DNA from: CAVQND01 sp964653485
Lineage (GTDB): Bacteria; Verrucomicrobiota; Verrucomicrobiia; Limisphaerales; UBA8199
DNA: 64,000 bases
Assembly (NCBI GenBank): GCA_964653485.1
Contig: CAZZFF010000011.1
Coordinates: forward strand, 1-64,000
Direction of reading: 5' to 3'
Shown piece after piece: positions 33,731 through 41,602 of the stretch. Below the pieces are notes generated by a model that did no database searches, was not told the DNA's origin, and saw only the letters and a list, made by a program, of their open reading frames with translations. A program made the translations under genes and the position numbers. Every line of letters begins with the position of its first letter. Position 1 is the stretch's first letter.

Positions 33731-35617
33731 TTAGTACGTCAGCCCAAAGCCGAATTTGAACAACGGATCATAATTTGCGTCCCCCGCATGCGCGGGAAGT
33801 TGTTCCACCGAGCGCGGCCAGCCAAAGGACAGCTTGCCTGTGGGTTTGCAGTCGCCGAACAGGACATCGGCCACTCCTTCCCCCTCCGAGCCGGGAAGCC
33901 ACGCGGCTACCAGCGCATCCGCCTGGCTCAGGACCTCCCCCAACATCACCGGCCGGCCGCTGAGCACAATCACCACGACCGGCATTCCGGCCTTCTTCAG
34001 GTTGGCCACGGCTTGGAAATTCTCCGGCGCCAGGGTCAGCCGCGCATCGTCGCCGCTGAACTCGGCGTAGGGCTTCTCGCCGATGACGACGACCCCCACG
34101 TCCGCCCCCTCGGCTCCGGTGCCGTCGGCGGAGAATGTGACCTTCGTGTTCGGGGAGACGGCCCTCTTGATTCCGTCAAGAATGGTCGTGCCTCCGGGAA
34201 CATGGTTGCCGAGGGAACCTTGCCAATCGATGGTCCATCCGCCGCACTGCATCCCCAGGTCGTTGGCCCCGGAGCCGGCCACGTGGACGCGCGCGGCCGT
34301 CTTGGACAGAGGCAGGGTCTTATGATCGTTCTTGAGCAGCACCAGCGACTCCCGGACCGCCTGCCGCGCGACCGCGCGATGTGCCGCCGAGCCGAAGGTC
34401 TGGTGCAGGCTTCGGTCCGCCAGCGGAGACCGGCTCTTGTCCATGAGGCCGGCGGCGAACTTGACTCGCAGGATGCGGGTCACCGCATCATCAACGCGGG
34501 ACATCGGCACCCTGCCCTCCGCCACCAATTCCTTGAGCTGGCCGCAGAACTGGGCGTAATGGTCGGTCAGCATGACCATATCGATGCCGGCGTTGACCGA
34601 GAGCTCGATGTCCTTCTTGTAATCCGGGCTGAGTTGGTCGATAGCGTTATAGTCGGAAATGAGGAATCCCTCGAAGCCGAGTTCCTGCTTGAGGATGTCC
34701 GTGAGCAAGTGCTTTTGGCCGGTGCATTTAGCCCCGTTCCAACTGCTATAAGACGGCATGATGGTGGCAACCCCCTCCTTGAGAGCGGCGATGTAGCCGG
34801 GCAAGTGGATGCGCCTCAGCGTCGCTTCGTCGCAGCGCGTGTCGCCCTGGTCCCACCCCTTGCCGTCCAGCCCCTTGCCGGTGCCGGCGGCCGTGCCGCC
34901 GTCCCCGATGAAATGCTTGGCGCAGGCCACCACCGAGAGCGGATCGGCCAGGCGGTGCCCCTGGAATCCGCGCACCGCCGCCCAGCCCAATAGCTTCACC
35001 ACGTCGGGATTCTCGGAATAACCCTCGTAGGTCCGGCCCCAGCGTTCGTCCTGCGGCACCGTGACGCACGGCGCGAACACCCAATTGATGCCGGTCGCTC
35101 GAACCTCCTCCGCGGTCACGCGTTCTATCTTCAGCACGAGCCTCGCATCCCGCGCGCAGCCCAGGCCGATGTCGTGCGGAAACACGACGGCGCCGGGAAT
35201 GTTGTTGTGCCCGTGTACCGCGTCGACGCCATAGAGCAGCGGAATGGCCAGCCGCGTCTTGAGCGCGTGCTTCTGGTAGCCGTCCACCATGTCGGTCCAG
35301 CCCTGGAGCGTGTAGTCGGCCTTGTTCTTCGGTCCCGAACCTCCCCCGCTCAGGAGCGAACCCAGAAAATACTTCTCGATGTCGGCGGGGTCTTTCAGAA
35401 ACGCCTGGTCCGGTTGGCACATCTGCCCCACCTTCTCGTCGATCGTCATCTGCAAGAGCATCGCTTTGATTTGCCCGTCGAAAACCGTCAAGGCTCGCTC
35501 ACTATTGGCCGCGCAGGCCCGGCTGCCGATGGTCACGACCGCGCACGCGGCAAGCAGAGACATCAAAGCGAAAGCTCGAAATGCAAAAACGGGAGATAAT
35601 TTCATGCGGTTGATCAT
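33731..35617 (-). CDS. GH3 beta-glucosidase/exo-glucanase
   Basis: The protein is 628 residues with a signal peptide (FAFRAFALMSLLAACAVV), using the ATG at 35617; a second ATG four codons later is equally possible. It has the two-domain ExoP/barley-exohydrolase layout. The N-terminal barrel carries PLLYGVDAVHGHNN, CAKHFIGDGGT and the nucleophile D322 in GFLISDYNAID. The C-terminal domain starts near ESLVLLKND and contains GVVVIGEKPYAEFSGD; the acid/base is probably a Glu in this part. It ends FKFGFGLTY, a typical GH3 end without a fibronectin-like third domain. Likely cleaves beta-linked glucosides in the periplasm. It converges with the GH123-like gene, 5 bp apart. Confidence 0.92.
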   Translation of the reverse strand: MINRMKLSPVFAFRAFALMSLLAACAVVTIGSRACAANSERALTVFDGQIKAMLLQMTIDEKVGQMCQPDQAFLKDPADIEKYFLGSLLSGGGSGPKNKADYTLQGWTDMVDGYQKHALKTRLAIPLLYGVDAVHGHNNIPGAVVFPHDIGLGCARDARLVLKIERVTAEEVRATGINWVFAPCVTVPQDERWGRTYEGYSENPDVVKLLGWAAVRGFQGHRLADPLSVVACAKHFIGDGGTAAGTGKGLDGKGWDQGDTRCDEATLRRIHLPGYIAALKEGVATIMPSYSSWNGAKCTGQKHLLTDILKQELGFEGFLISDYNAIDQLSPDYKKDIELSVNAGIDMVMLTDHYAQFCGQLKELVAEGRVPMSRVDDAVTRILRVKFAAGLMDKSRSPLADRSLHQTFGSAAHRAVARQAVRESLVLLKNDHKTLPLSKTAARVHVAGSGANDLGMQCGGWTIDWQGSLGNHVPGGTTILDGIKRAVSPNTKVTFSADGTGAEGADVGVVVIGEKPYAEFSGDDARLTLAPENFQAVANLKKAGMPVVVIVLSGRPVMLGEVLSQADALVAAWLPGSEGEGVADVLFGDCKPTGKLSFGWPRSVEQLPAHAGDANYDPLFKFGFGLTY

Positions 35618-35740
35618 TGATCGATGCCGATCCTATTTGAGATCGCCTCGCCGTCAAGACCCCAGTTGCCGCCCAAATCGGAGAGGGTGCAATTGGATGT
35701 TGTCGCCCGCAGGCCGGATCGGTGAGAATGCCGGAAACCT

Positions 35741-37225
35741 ATGCGATTCATTGTTGAGAGCTGCTTCCCGGCGATTGCTCTTGGGCAGCCTACGTTCAAA
35801 CCGCGGCGTCTGTCTTTTGAAGCGCGCTGCAAGGCCTGGCGTGCGGGAATTGCTTGCTGCGTATTGCTGCTGGGCTTGCAGAGCGGGCGGTCCGAGGGCG
35901 CGCGCCGGCTGCTCGAATACGCCCCAGGCCCAGCGGACAATCCACTCAAGGGGCTGGTCCCGTACGCCAACGCCGGGGCGTCCAGCTTTCCCCACAGCAT
36001 GGAGTTCTCCTATTTCCCACTCTCGGCCCTTGTCACCGGCTATGATCTGTACGATTGGAGCCCGCTGGAGAAACTCCTCAACGAGGCCGCCGCGCGCGGC
36101 CACCAGGCGGTCTTCCGCGTCTTCCTCGAGTGGCCTGGCCGGCAAGGCGCGGTACCCCCGTTCCTCGTCAAGGACGGTTTGAAAGTCTATAAGTTCAAAG
36201 ACGAGAGCGTCCAGCCGGCGATGGACAACCAGACACCGGACTACACCGACCCGAAGCTGCGCGCGGTCTTGCTGCGGTTCATCGTCGCCCTGGGCCGGAA
36301 GTACGATGGCGACCCTCGCATCGGATTCATCACCGCCGGCCTGCTCGGCGGGTGGGGAGAATGGCACGGCATGGCGCCGAGATGGGACCTGTTTGCCGGC
36401 AAGGACCTGCAGCTCGCCGTCATGGATGCCTACGAAGCGGCCTTCGCGACCACGCGCATCCTCGTGCGCTATCCCACCGGGGGCGAAGGCTTTCAGCAAC
36501 TCGCCCCAAACGTGAAGCGGAGGTTCGGCTACCATGATGATTCGTTCGCCTGGGGCACCCTGGACACCGGCAAGCCGGGCGATTCCTGGTTCTTCATGAC
36601 CGCGCAGAAAATCGCCGGGTCCGAGGCCCTCGACAAGTGGAAGACCCAACCCATCGGCGGCGAAATCCGTCCCGAGGCCTGGGGCATCGTCTTCGACCCC
36701 AATCCGCCTCTCAAGGAAATCCAGAGCTTCCACGAATGCGTCGAAGCCACCCACGTGACATGGCTGATGGATACCGGGATGTTCCGCGAGAAGCCGGACG
36801 CCGCTCGAATCCAGCGAGCCGAGGAAGAGGTCCGGCGCATGGGCTATGACTTCCACGTTTCCGCCGTCACCGTCGCCCCCGCCAACGGCGGCAGCTTGCC
36901 GCTGAAGGTGGAGATCGTCAACCGTGGCGTCGCGCCGTTCTATTACGACTGGCCTGTGGAATTCGGGCTGGTCGGAGCCGACGGCCGGCTAACGAAGACG
37001 TCCGCAGGTTCGGGAAAACTCACCGGCTTGCTGCCGGGCGGCGATCCCAGAATCTGGGACGAGGCGCTCGACGTGGATGGGGTTGCCCCCGGCAAGTATA
37101 AGCTCGTGATGCGAGTGCCCAACAAGCTCCCGGCCGGCCATCCCCTCCGCTTTGCCAACAAGACCCAGGATGCCGATGTACAGGGCTGGCTGACACTGCG
37201 CGAGATCCTTCTCAACAAGCCCTGA
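35741..37225 (+). CDS. Secreted DUF4832-type glycoside-hydrolase-like protein
   Basis: The 494-residue protein has a hydrophobic export segment at about residues 34-50 (AWRAGIACCVLLLGLQSG). The rest matches the DUF4832/DUF4874 pattern as I know it: NPLKGLVPYANAG, MEFSYFPLSALVTGYDLYDW, VFRVFLEWPG, IGFITAGLLGGWGEWHG in a TIM barrel, then a C-terminal beta-sandwich (LPLKVEIVNRGVAPFYYDWPVEFGLVG). The GEWH motif resembles a catalytic-loop acid, but no activity is established for this family. The gene is divergent from GH3, with a 123-bp shared upstream region, so common regulation is possible. Confidence 0.75.
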   Translation: MRFIVESCFPAIALGQPTFKPRRLSFEARCKAWRAGIACCVLLLGLQSGRSEGARRLLEYAPGPADNPLKGLVPYANAGASSFPHSMEFSYFPLSALVTGYDLYDWSPLEKLLNEAAARGHQAVFRVFLEWPGRQGAVPPFLVKDGLKVYKFKDESVQPAMDNQTPDYTDPKLRAVLLRFIVALGRKYDGDPRIGFITAGLLGGWGEWHGMAPRWDLFAGKDLQLAVMDAYEAAFATTRILVRYPTGGEGFQQLAPNVKRRFGYHDDSFAWGTLDTGKPGDSWFFMTAQKIAGSEALDKWKTQPIGGEIRPEAWGIVFDPNPPLKEIQSFHECVEATHVTWLMDTGMFREKPDAARIQRAEEEVRRMGYDFHVSAVTVAPANGGSLPLKVEIVNRGVAPFYYDWPVEFGLVGADGRLTKTSAGSGKLTGLLPGGDPRIWDEALDVDGVAPGKYKLVMRVPNKLPAGHPLRFANKTQDADVQGWLTLREILLNKP

Positions 37226-37390
37226 TCAACCTCTTCACTAATGCCCCTTCTTCGCTCTGGATGAGGAAGATTTGAGTGGTCCACACGTCCGGCCACAAGG
37301 CCGGCATCAATGAACGGGCCGCCGATCGCCTAACAGCAGTGGACGGCGAGCACGTTATCAGTTCACCGGGAGATTTCGGAGTGGAACATT

Positions 37391-38551
37391 CTATGGCAGT
37401 GGGACTGCTGCAAATCTCCTCTTGAGCCGGAGCAGAGGACGTTCCAAGCCGTAGTAGGAGGCCAGGACAAGCACCAGGGTCAGGCTCAGTTCCACGGTTA
37501 ACTCCTTCCAATAAGGCAAATGCCGCGACCCCGTTTCGAGAAAAATGGGCAGGTGCCATAAATAGAGGCTGTAGGAGATTTTGCCAGTCCACACGAGGCA
37601 CCGGTTCGAAACGAGCCGGTTCAAAAGAGAGGCTGGTGAAACGAGCACACCCAGCACAGTGAGCATCCCCAGCAACGCTATCAGCGGGTAGCCGAGGCAT
37701 GCATAGAGGCCGTAGTCCCAAGGGGCGCAGACCCCGAGCCAAAACAGGCCCGCCAGCGAAGCCGCAGCGCACCACCCCAGCACAAGGTCCGTCCCGGGAC
37801 TGCGCCGCAGCAAGCCCGATTCGAGGGCGACGGCCAACGCACAACCCAGGAGCAGCGAATCCGCCTGCGTATCTGTGCCAAAGCTCAAGCGGTAGGCATC
37901 CTCATACCGGACAAACTGAAGGCACCGGTTCACTATCGCCGCGCACCACGCCAGGAGCAGCCAGTTCAAGAGCGAGGCGCGCGGAACGCCCCGCCGCAAG
38001 GCCCAAAGCAGGAGCAGCGGCCAAACCAGGTAGAATTGCTCCTCGATCGAGAGCGACCATGTGTGCCCGAGGAAATAGGGCCGGTCCGGTCCAAACGCGG
38101 AGACCCAATTCGAGACGTAGAGCAGGGCTATGCCCGCCTCCCGGACAGCCGATTTTACCGCTTCGGGGGGGCCGGTCAGCCAGCAGAACACCACGAACGC
38201 AAGCAGCATCAGGACCAGGGCCGGAATGAGCCTCAGGATTCGACGCAGGTAGAACCTCCCCACGCGGATTGCTTGAAACCGATCCCATTCCTCGACCAGC
38301 AAACTGGTGATCAGGAATCCGCTCAATGCGAAGAACATCTGGACCCCGACGTAACCCATTTGTGCGGATGCCAGCCGCGTATGGCATGCCACCACGGCAA
38401 GGATGGCGATTCCACGCAGCCCGTCCAGCCCCCGGCAATAGCCCAGCCGAAAACTGCCATCCGCTCCGCTTGCGACGACTGAAGCAGCCTCCACCGGCGC
38501 CGGGTTTCTGCCCCCGGGGCCTTCATCCGTTCGCGACGATTCCCGATGCAC
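37391..38551 (-). CDS. Acyltransferase 3 family membrane protein (OafA/YrhL-like)
   Basis: An integral membrane O-acyltransferase that usually acetylates surface or exported polysaccharides. It has about ten hydrophobic segments and the family signatures GLDGLRGIAILAVVACHT (with the conserved H), GVQMFFALSGFLITSLLVEE, FYLRRILRLIPAL, HTWSLSIEEQFYLVWPLLLL and ISYSLYLWHLPIFL. The start is GTG at 38551, and the first 37 residues are hydrophilic. No polysaccharide biosynthesis genes adjoin it, so the acceptor is unknown. Confidence 0.9.
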   Translation of the reverse strand: MHRESSRTDEGPGGRNPAPVEAASVVASGADGSFRLGYCRGLDGLRGIAILAVVACHTRLASAQMGYVGVQMFFALSGFLITSLLVEEWDRFQAIRVGRFYLRRILRLIPALVLMLLAFVVFCWLTGPPEAVKSAVREAGIALLYVSNWVSAFGPDRPYFLGHTWSLSIEEQFYLVWPLLLLWALRRGVPRASLLNWLLLAWCAAIVNRCLQFVRYEDAYRLSFGTDTQADSLLLGCALAVALESGLLRRSPGTDLVLGWCAAASLAGLFWLGVCAPWDYGLYACLGYPLIALLGMLTVLGVLVSPASLLNRLVSNRCLVWTGKISYSLYLWHLPIFLETGSRHLPYWKELTVELSLTLVLVLASYYGLERPLLRLKRRFAAVPLP

Positions 38552-39193
38552 TCTCTAATCCTATCAGAACCAAGGCGCCTCAAATCTCACGCCAATCGAG
38601 CGAAGATAGAGAACCGCGGAATACAGGAAAGCCTTTTGTTTTCCGCGTATTCCCCAGGCTGCGCCGGAGGCTTCGCCGAGGCGAGCGCGTATTCCGCCGT
38701 TGCAGTTTCATGCGCCGACGGTAGCTCTGAACAAAGTGACAGGCTAGCGTTAAGTTGCAACTGACCCAAACCCAAGAGCGGAAGACCAGGGCAGCCACAC
38801 TATTGCTCGCGTCCGATTCTGATGGGGCCTCCGAGCTCCCCGGTCCAAGCTGACTAAGACATCCGGGCATCTCCATTCGTGTGCGTTGAGGGATCTAAAG
38901 GCATTGCAACGCGCACGACCACCGCCCCCACACCATGCACCCTGCAACGTGGACAAGCGGGACGCTTTGCCCTCTGGAAACAGGTCGGCTCGTCAGTTTC
39001 AAGCGCTTGGCAGACAGTATTGGCAAAGGGCGGTTGTTGCCGGGGAGGCAGTTGCGGGTTGTTCGGTTACGAGGATCGGGACGTGGATTCTCCGCGCCAA
39101 GACACGCTGATGTGGCCGTGGCACGGGTTACGCTTAAGAGGAAATCGAAAAGTGATGGCGAACACCTTGCCATCAAAAAACGAAAGACACATT
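38552..39193. other. 640-bp intergenic region without a convincing gene
   Basis: It lies between the acyltransferase start and the small hydrophobic peptide gene. The only structure I see is a palindromic element at 38618-38697 (listed separately). Open frames here on either strand have atypical composition and no recognisable motif. Confidence 0.5.
38618..38697. repeat. Palindromic intergenic element with three GGAATAC/GTATTCC units
   Basis: GGAATAC-a-GGAAA (38618-38630) is mirrored by TTTCC-gc-GTATTCC (38640-38653) around a 9-base loop. A third GTATTCCGC occurs at 38689-38697. This looks like a REP-like palindromic unit followed by a half-copy. Confidence 0.5.
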
Positions 39194-39310
39194 ATGCATT
39201 TCTTAACCTCACCCGCTCTTACGCCGATTCTTGCCAGTGCCCTATACATTGGCGGCGGCGGCCTTGGCCTCGTTCTCTTGATCGTGGTTTTGGTTATACT
39301 GTTTCGTTAG
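39194..39310 (+). CDS. Small hydrophobic membrane peptide (38 aa)
   Basis: The peptide begins MHFLTSPALTPILASAL and continues as a single membrane span, YIGGGGLGLVLLIVVLVILFR. It has a GAAAG-type site 8 bp before the ATG. It precedes csbD-like and lipoprotein genes on the same strand, and small hydrophobic peptides often accompany CsbD. The function is unknown; it could be a stress-induced membrane peptide. A chance frame is possible, but the ending YIGGGGLG plus a clean transmembrane run argues for a real gene. Confidence 0.5.
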   Translation: MHFLTSPALTPILASALYIGGGGLGLVLLIVVLVILFR

Positions 39311-39399
39311 ATCAACGGCTGTAGTCTCCCGTGGGTTGCTGGAACACTCTCGCGGCCACGGTTGGCGGAGCATTAACAACACAACCAAAACGAAGCATT

Positions 39400-39627
39400 A
39401 TGACAACACTCGAAGTCAAGGGCGATTGGAACATCACCAAAGGCAAGTTGAAACAGAAGTGGGCCGAGCTCACGGACGACGACCTTCAGTACCTCGAAGG
39501 CAAACACGAAGAACTGTATGGCCGGATTCAGAAGCGCACAGGAGAAACTCGTGAGGCGGTCGAAAAGGCCATCCACGAACTTTCGTCCTCCTGCTGCAAA
39601 CAGGCGGCCAGCGCGCATGACCTCTAA
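39400..39627 (+). CDS. CsbD family stress-response protein
   Basis: The 75-residue protein starts at the ATG at 39400 and has the CsbD pattern: VKGDWNITKGKLKQKWAELTDDDLQYLEGKHEELYGRIQKRTGETREAVEKAIHE. CsbD proteins are small, hydrophilic and induced by general stress; their mechanism is unknown. The C-terminal tail (SSSCCKQAASAHDL) with a Cys pair is extra. It ends 3 bp before the lipoprotein gene. Confidence 0.9.
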   Translation: MTTLEVKGDWNITKGKLKQKWAELTDDDLQYLEGKHEELYGRIQKRTGETREAVEKAIHELSSSCCKQAASAHDL

Positions 39628-39630
39628 TTC

Positions 39631-40233
39631 ATGCTCATGAGGATCCTCCTCGCACCGCTTGCGGCGATCTTATCAATTGCTTGCCTTTTAACCGGCTGTG
39701 AACCGCCAAAGGCCAAGGCTCCCTCCGGGAGTAGTGCCGGGCAGTCGACGCGAAACAACAGTTACAGTTTGCTCCACCAACTCCTGGTCGAGCAAGCGGA
39801 TGTCAGCCTGCTGCGGTTCATCAAGCGCGAGCACGCCGATGTCAAGAGCCTAATCAAGCTGATTGCCGCCGATTCCGCGACTGGGGCCAAACTTTTGGAG
39901 GAATGCGCCAAGCACGATCCCTCGATCAGTTTGGACGACATCCGGCTTCCATCAGCGGAGGTAGCCACACGCGAAGCAATTGCTTCCAGCAAGAAGAAGG
40001 ACTTATTGGGTCAAAGCGGCGACGAGTTTGAGTTGACTCTGCTTTTGACCCAGACCGAGGCGCTGAGTTATGCCTGGCACCTCGCAAAAGTCGCGAGCGA
40101 AAGCGACACTCAACCTGATCGTGCCCGCGCGCTGGAAGGCATAAGCAAGAATATGGAGAACCGTTACCACGAAGTGTTCGTGCTGTTGCTTTCGAAAACA
40201 AAAGAATCCGGGAGGGACCGGAGCGAGAAATGA
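39631..40233 (+). CDS. Putative lipoprotein of unknown function
   Basis: A 200-residue protein with a type II signal peptide: ILLAPLAAILSIACLLTGC, with the lipobox ending in C23. After a Ser/Gly-rich linker the rest is helical (LLVEQADVSLLRFIKREHADVKSLIKLIAAD, ALSYAWHLAKVASESD). No conserved domain is recognised, though the helical organisation is reminiscent of ferritin-like DUF4142 proteins, which also accompany stress genes. It is probably co-transcribed with csbD. Confidence 0.65.
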   Translation: MLMRILLAPLAAILSIACLLTGCEPPKAKAPSGSSAGQSTRNNSYSLLHQLLVEQADVSLLRFIKREHADVKSLIKLIAADSATGAKLLEECAKHDPSISLDDIRLPSAEVATREAIASSKKKDLLGQSGDEFELTLLLTQTEALSYAWHLAKVASESDTQPDRARALEGISKNMENRYHEVFVLLLSKTKESGRDRSEK

Positions 40234-40445
40234 GTGCGGCCCATCGATTGCCTGCTGGACGCTGAGGATCACCTCGAAGACCCTGGCGCGCACCGGCCTG
40301 TTGCGCGGAGTTCTCCTGGGATACCATTTCTGGACAGCTCCTTCGTGGAGGCAAATCGAGCCAGACCGTTAATGGACCAAAGTGGAGCAAATCATCGAAA
40401 AGACTGCCCGTGCCCGCGCCGAGCCGGAGGCGATCGAGCCTGGAG

Positions 40446-41258
40446 TCAATGTCCGTTGGCAGAGCCGGGGTTGCACCACAGGCGGTTCGCAACGGGGTCT
40501 TTGGCCTCTCTGGCCCATGCCGAGGAGGAAACGAACTGGGCGCTGCTGCTGAAGTCCAACACGACGCCGCCCCGCTTGTCGTGGCGCCGGCCCAGCCCCC
40601 CATCCACCGCCGGGTCCGGGTAGCTTGCCCCATCGTTGTAGTAGCTGGCGCCCGATGTGGTGGTCCCGTCCACCGTCTCCCACAACATGAAGCCGTCTTG
40701 GCGGAATTGGCCCTGCGCGTAGGTGCGGGGCGAGATTGCGTCGTAGCCGCAGATCGCCCCGTTTTCAATGTAAGTGGACATCTTCTGGGGCCGCTGGCGC
40801 CAAAGGGCGGTATTCGTGTTGTCTGTCGGACACCGATAAAGAGTCATGGTCTTGACGTACTGCCAGAGCGCCCCGCTTTCGTAAGCCAGTTGAGGGTTCG
40901 AGAGGTACGGCGCGCTCAACAGGTCCGGAGGCCCCCCGTTGACCTCCGTGTACAGCCAACCTGCGAGATTCCCCGACTGGCTATCGGTCCAATTCGGCCA
41001 GGGCAGCAGATCCCTGTTGTCGCTGGAGTACATCCGCGTCGCCAGCGTGAGTTCCTTTGTGTTATTCACGCACTGGATGCGCTGGGCCTTCGCCTTCGCG
41101 CTCGCCAGCGCGGGCAGGAGCATCGCCGCCAAAATCGCGATGATGGCGATAACCACCAGCAGTTCGATCAACGTGAACCCTGACCCGGGAAAAAGTCGAC
41201 CTCCCGGCGGCGCCTCACGCTTCTGGAGGAGGTTGCGGCGGCCGCGATTTGAATTCAT
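40446..41258 (-). CDS. Pseudopilin-type exported protein (prepilin N-terminal methylation site)
   Basis: The ATG at 41258 places a basic leader before the type IV prepilin/T2SS pseudopilin motif G-FTLIELLVVIAIIAILAAMLLPAL. Cleavage is expected after the glycine and the new Phe would be methylated. It is followed by SAKAKAQRIQCVNNTKELTLATRMYSSDN, the standard opening of the pseudopilin families enriched in Verrucomicrobia and Planctomycetes. The usual H-X9-DG motif is degenerate here (RHDKRGGVVLDFSSS). Its role in these phyla is unknown; a link to glycan uptake is often suggested by neighbours. Confidence 0.88.
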   Translation of the reverse strand: MNSNRGRRNLLQKREAPPGGRLFPGSGFTLIELLVVIAIIAILAAMLLPALASAKAKAQRIQCVNNTKELTLATRMYSSDNRDLLPWPNWTDSQSGNLAGWLYTEVNGGPPDLLSAPYLSNPQLAYESGALWQYVKTMTLYRCPTDNTNTALWRQRPQKMSTYIENGAICGYDAISPRTYAQGQFRQDGFMLWETVDGTTTSGASYYNDGASYPDPAVDGGLGRRHDKRGGVVLDFSSSAQFVSSSAWAREAKDPVANRLWCNPGSANGH

Positions 41259-41602
41259 GAGAAGTGACGACACTACGCCTAGAGCCGATGGCAGCGATTG
41301 TCAAGACCGTTTTTCTCTTGCCGCACCAGCCCGCCAGCCTGGCAGGACCAGTGACAAAGTCCGTCGGAAGGTCCCGGGTAGCCCGTCTTGGAGTGCGGTG
41401 GCAAGCGAAGCGTGACACCGCTTTGGTTCGGGCAGCGTCTGGCGTGTCGGATGTCCCGCGCGGCCGAAATCCCGACTCGTCGGGACGCTTCGCTCTGCCG
41501 GCGCACTCCAGAATACCACTTTGTCGACCGCCCTGACCAGCCGGGTCAACATGATGATCCCTAAGGACGTCACCTCTTCGAGCCAACGCCGGAACACCGG
41601 CC
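41259..41602. other. 344-bp intergenic region holding an inverted repeat
   Basis: It separates the pseudopilin and GH39-like genes on the minus strand. Apart from the inverted repeat at 41390-41510 I see no coding potential. Confidence 0.5.
41390..41510. repeat. Imperfect inverted repeat, arms about 25 bp
   Basis: The left arm at 41390-41414 (tggagtgcggtggcaagcga + agcgt) is the reverse complement of the right arm at 41485-41510 (acgcttcgct-c-tgccggcg + cactcca), apart from one inserted base and two mismatches. The 70-bp interior is GC-rich and non-coding. It resembles an interspersed palindromic repeat of this lineage. Confidence 0.6.

Noticed and set aside
40380..40445. Frame reading VEQIIEKTARARAEPEAIEPG, faintly like the start of a dehydratase large subunit
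   Set aside because: It runs directly into the pseudopilin gene on the other strand and shows no further similarity.
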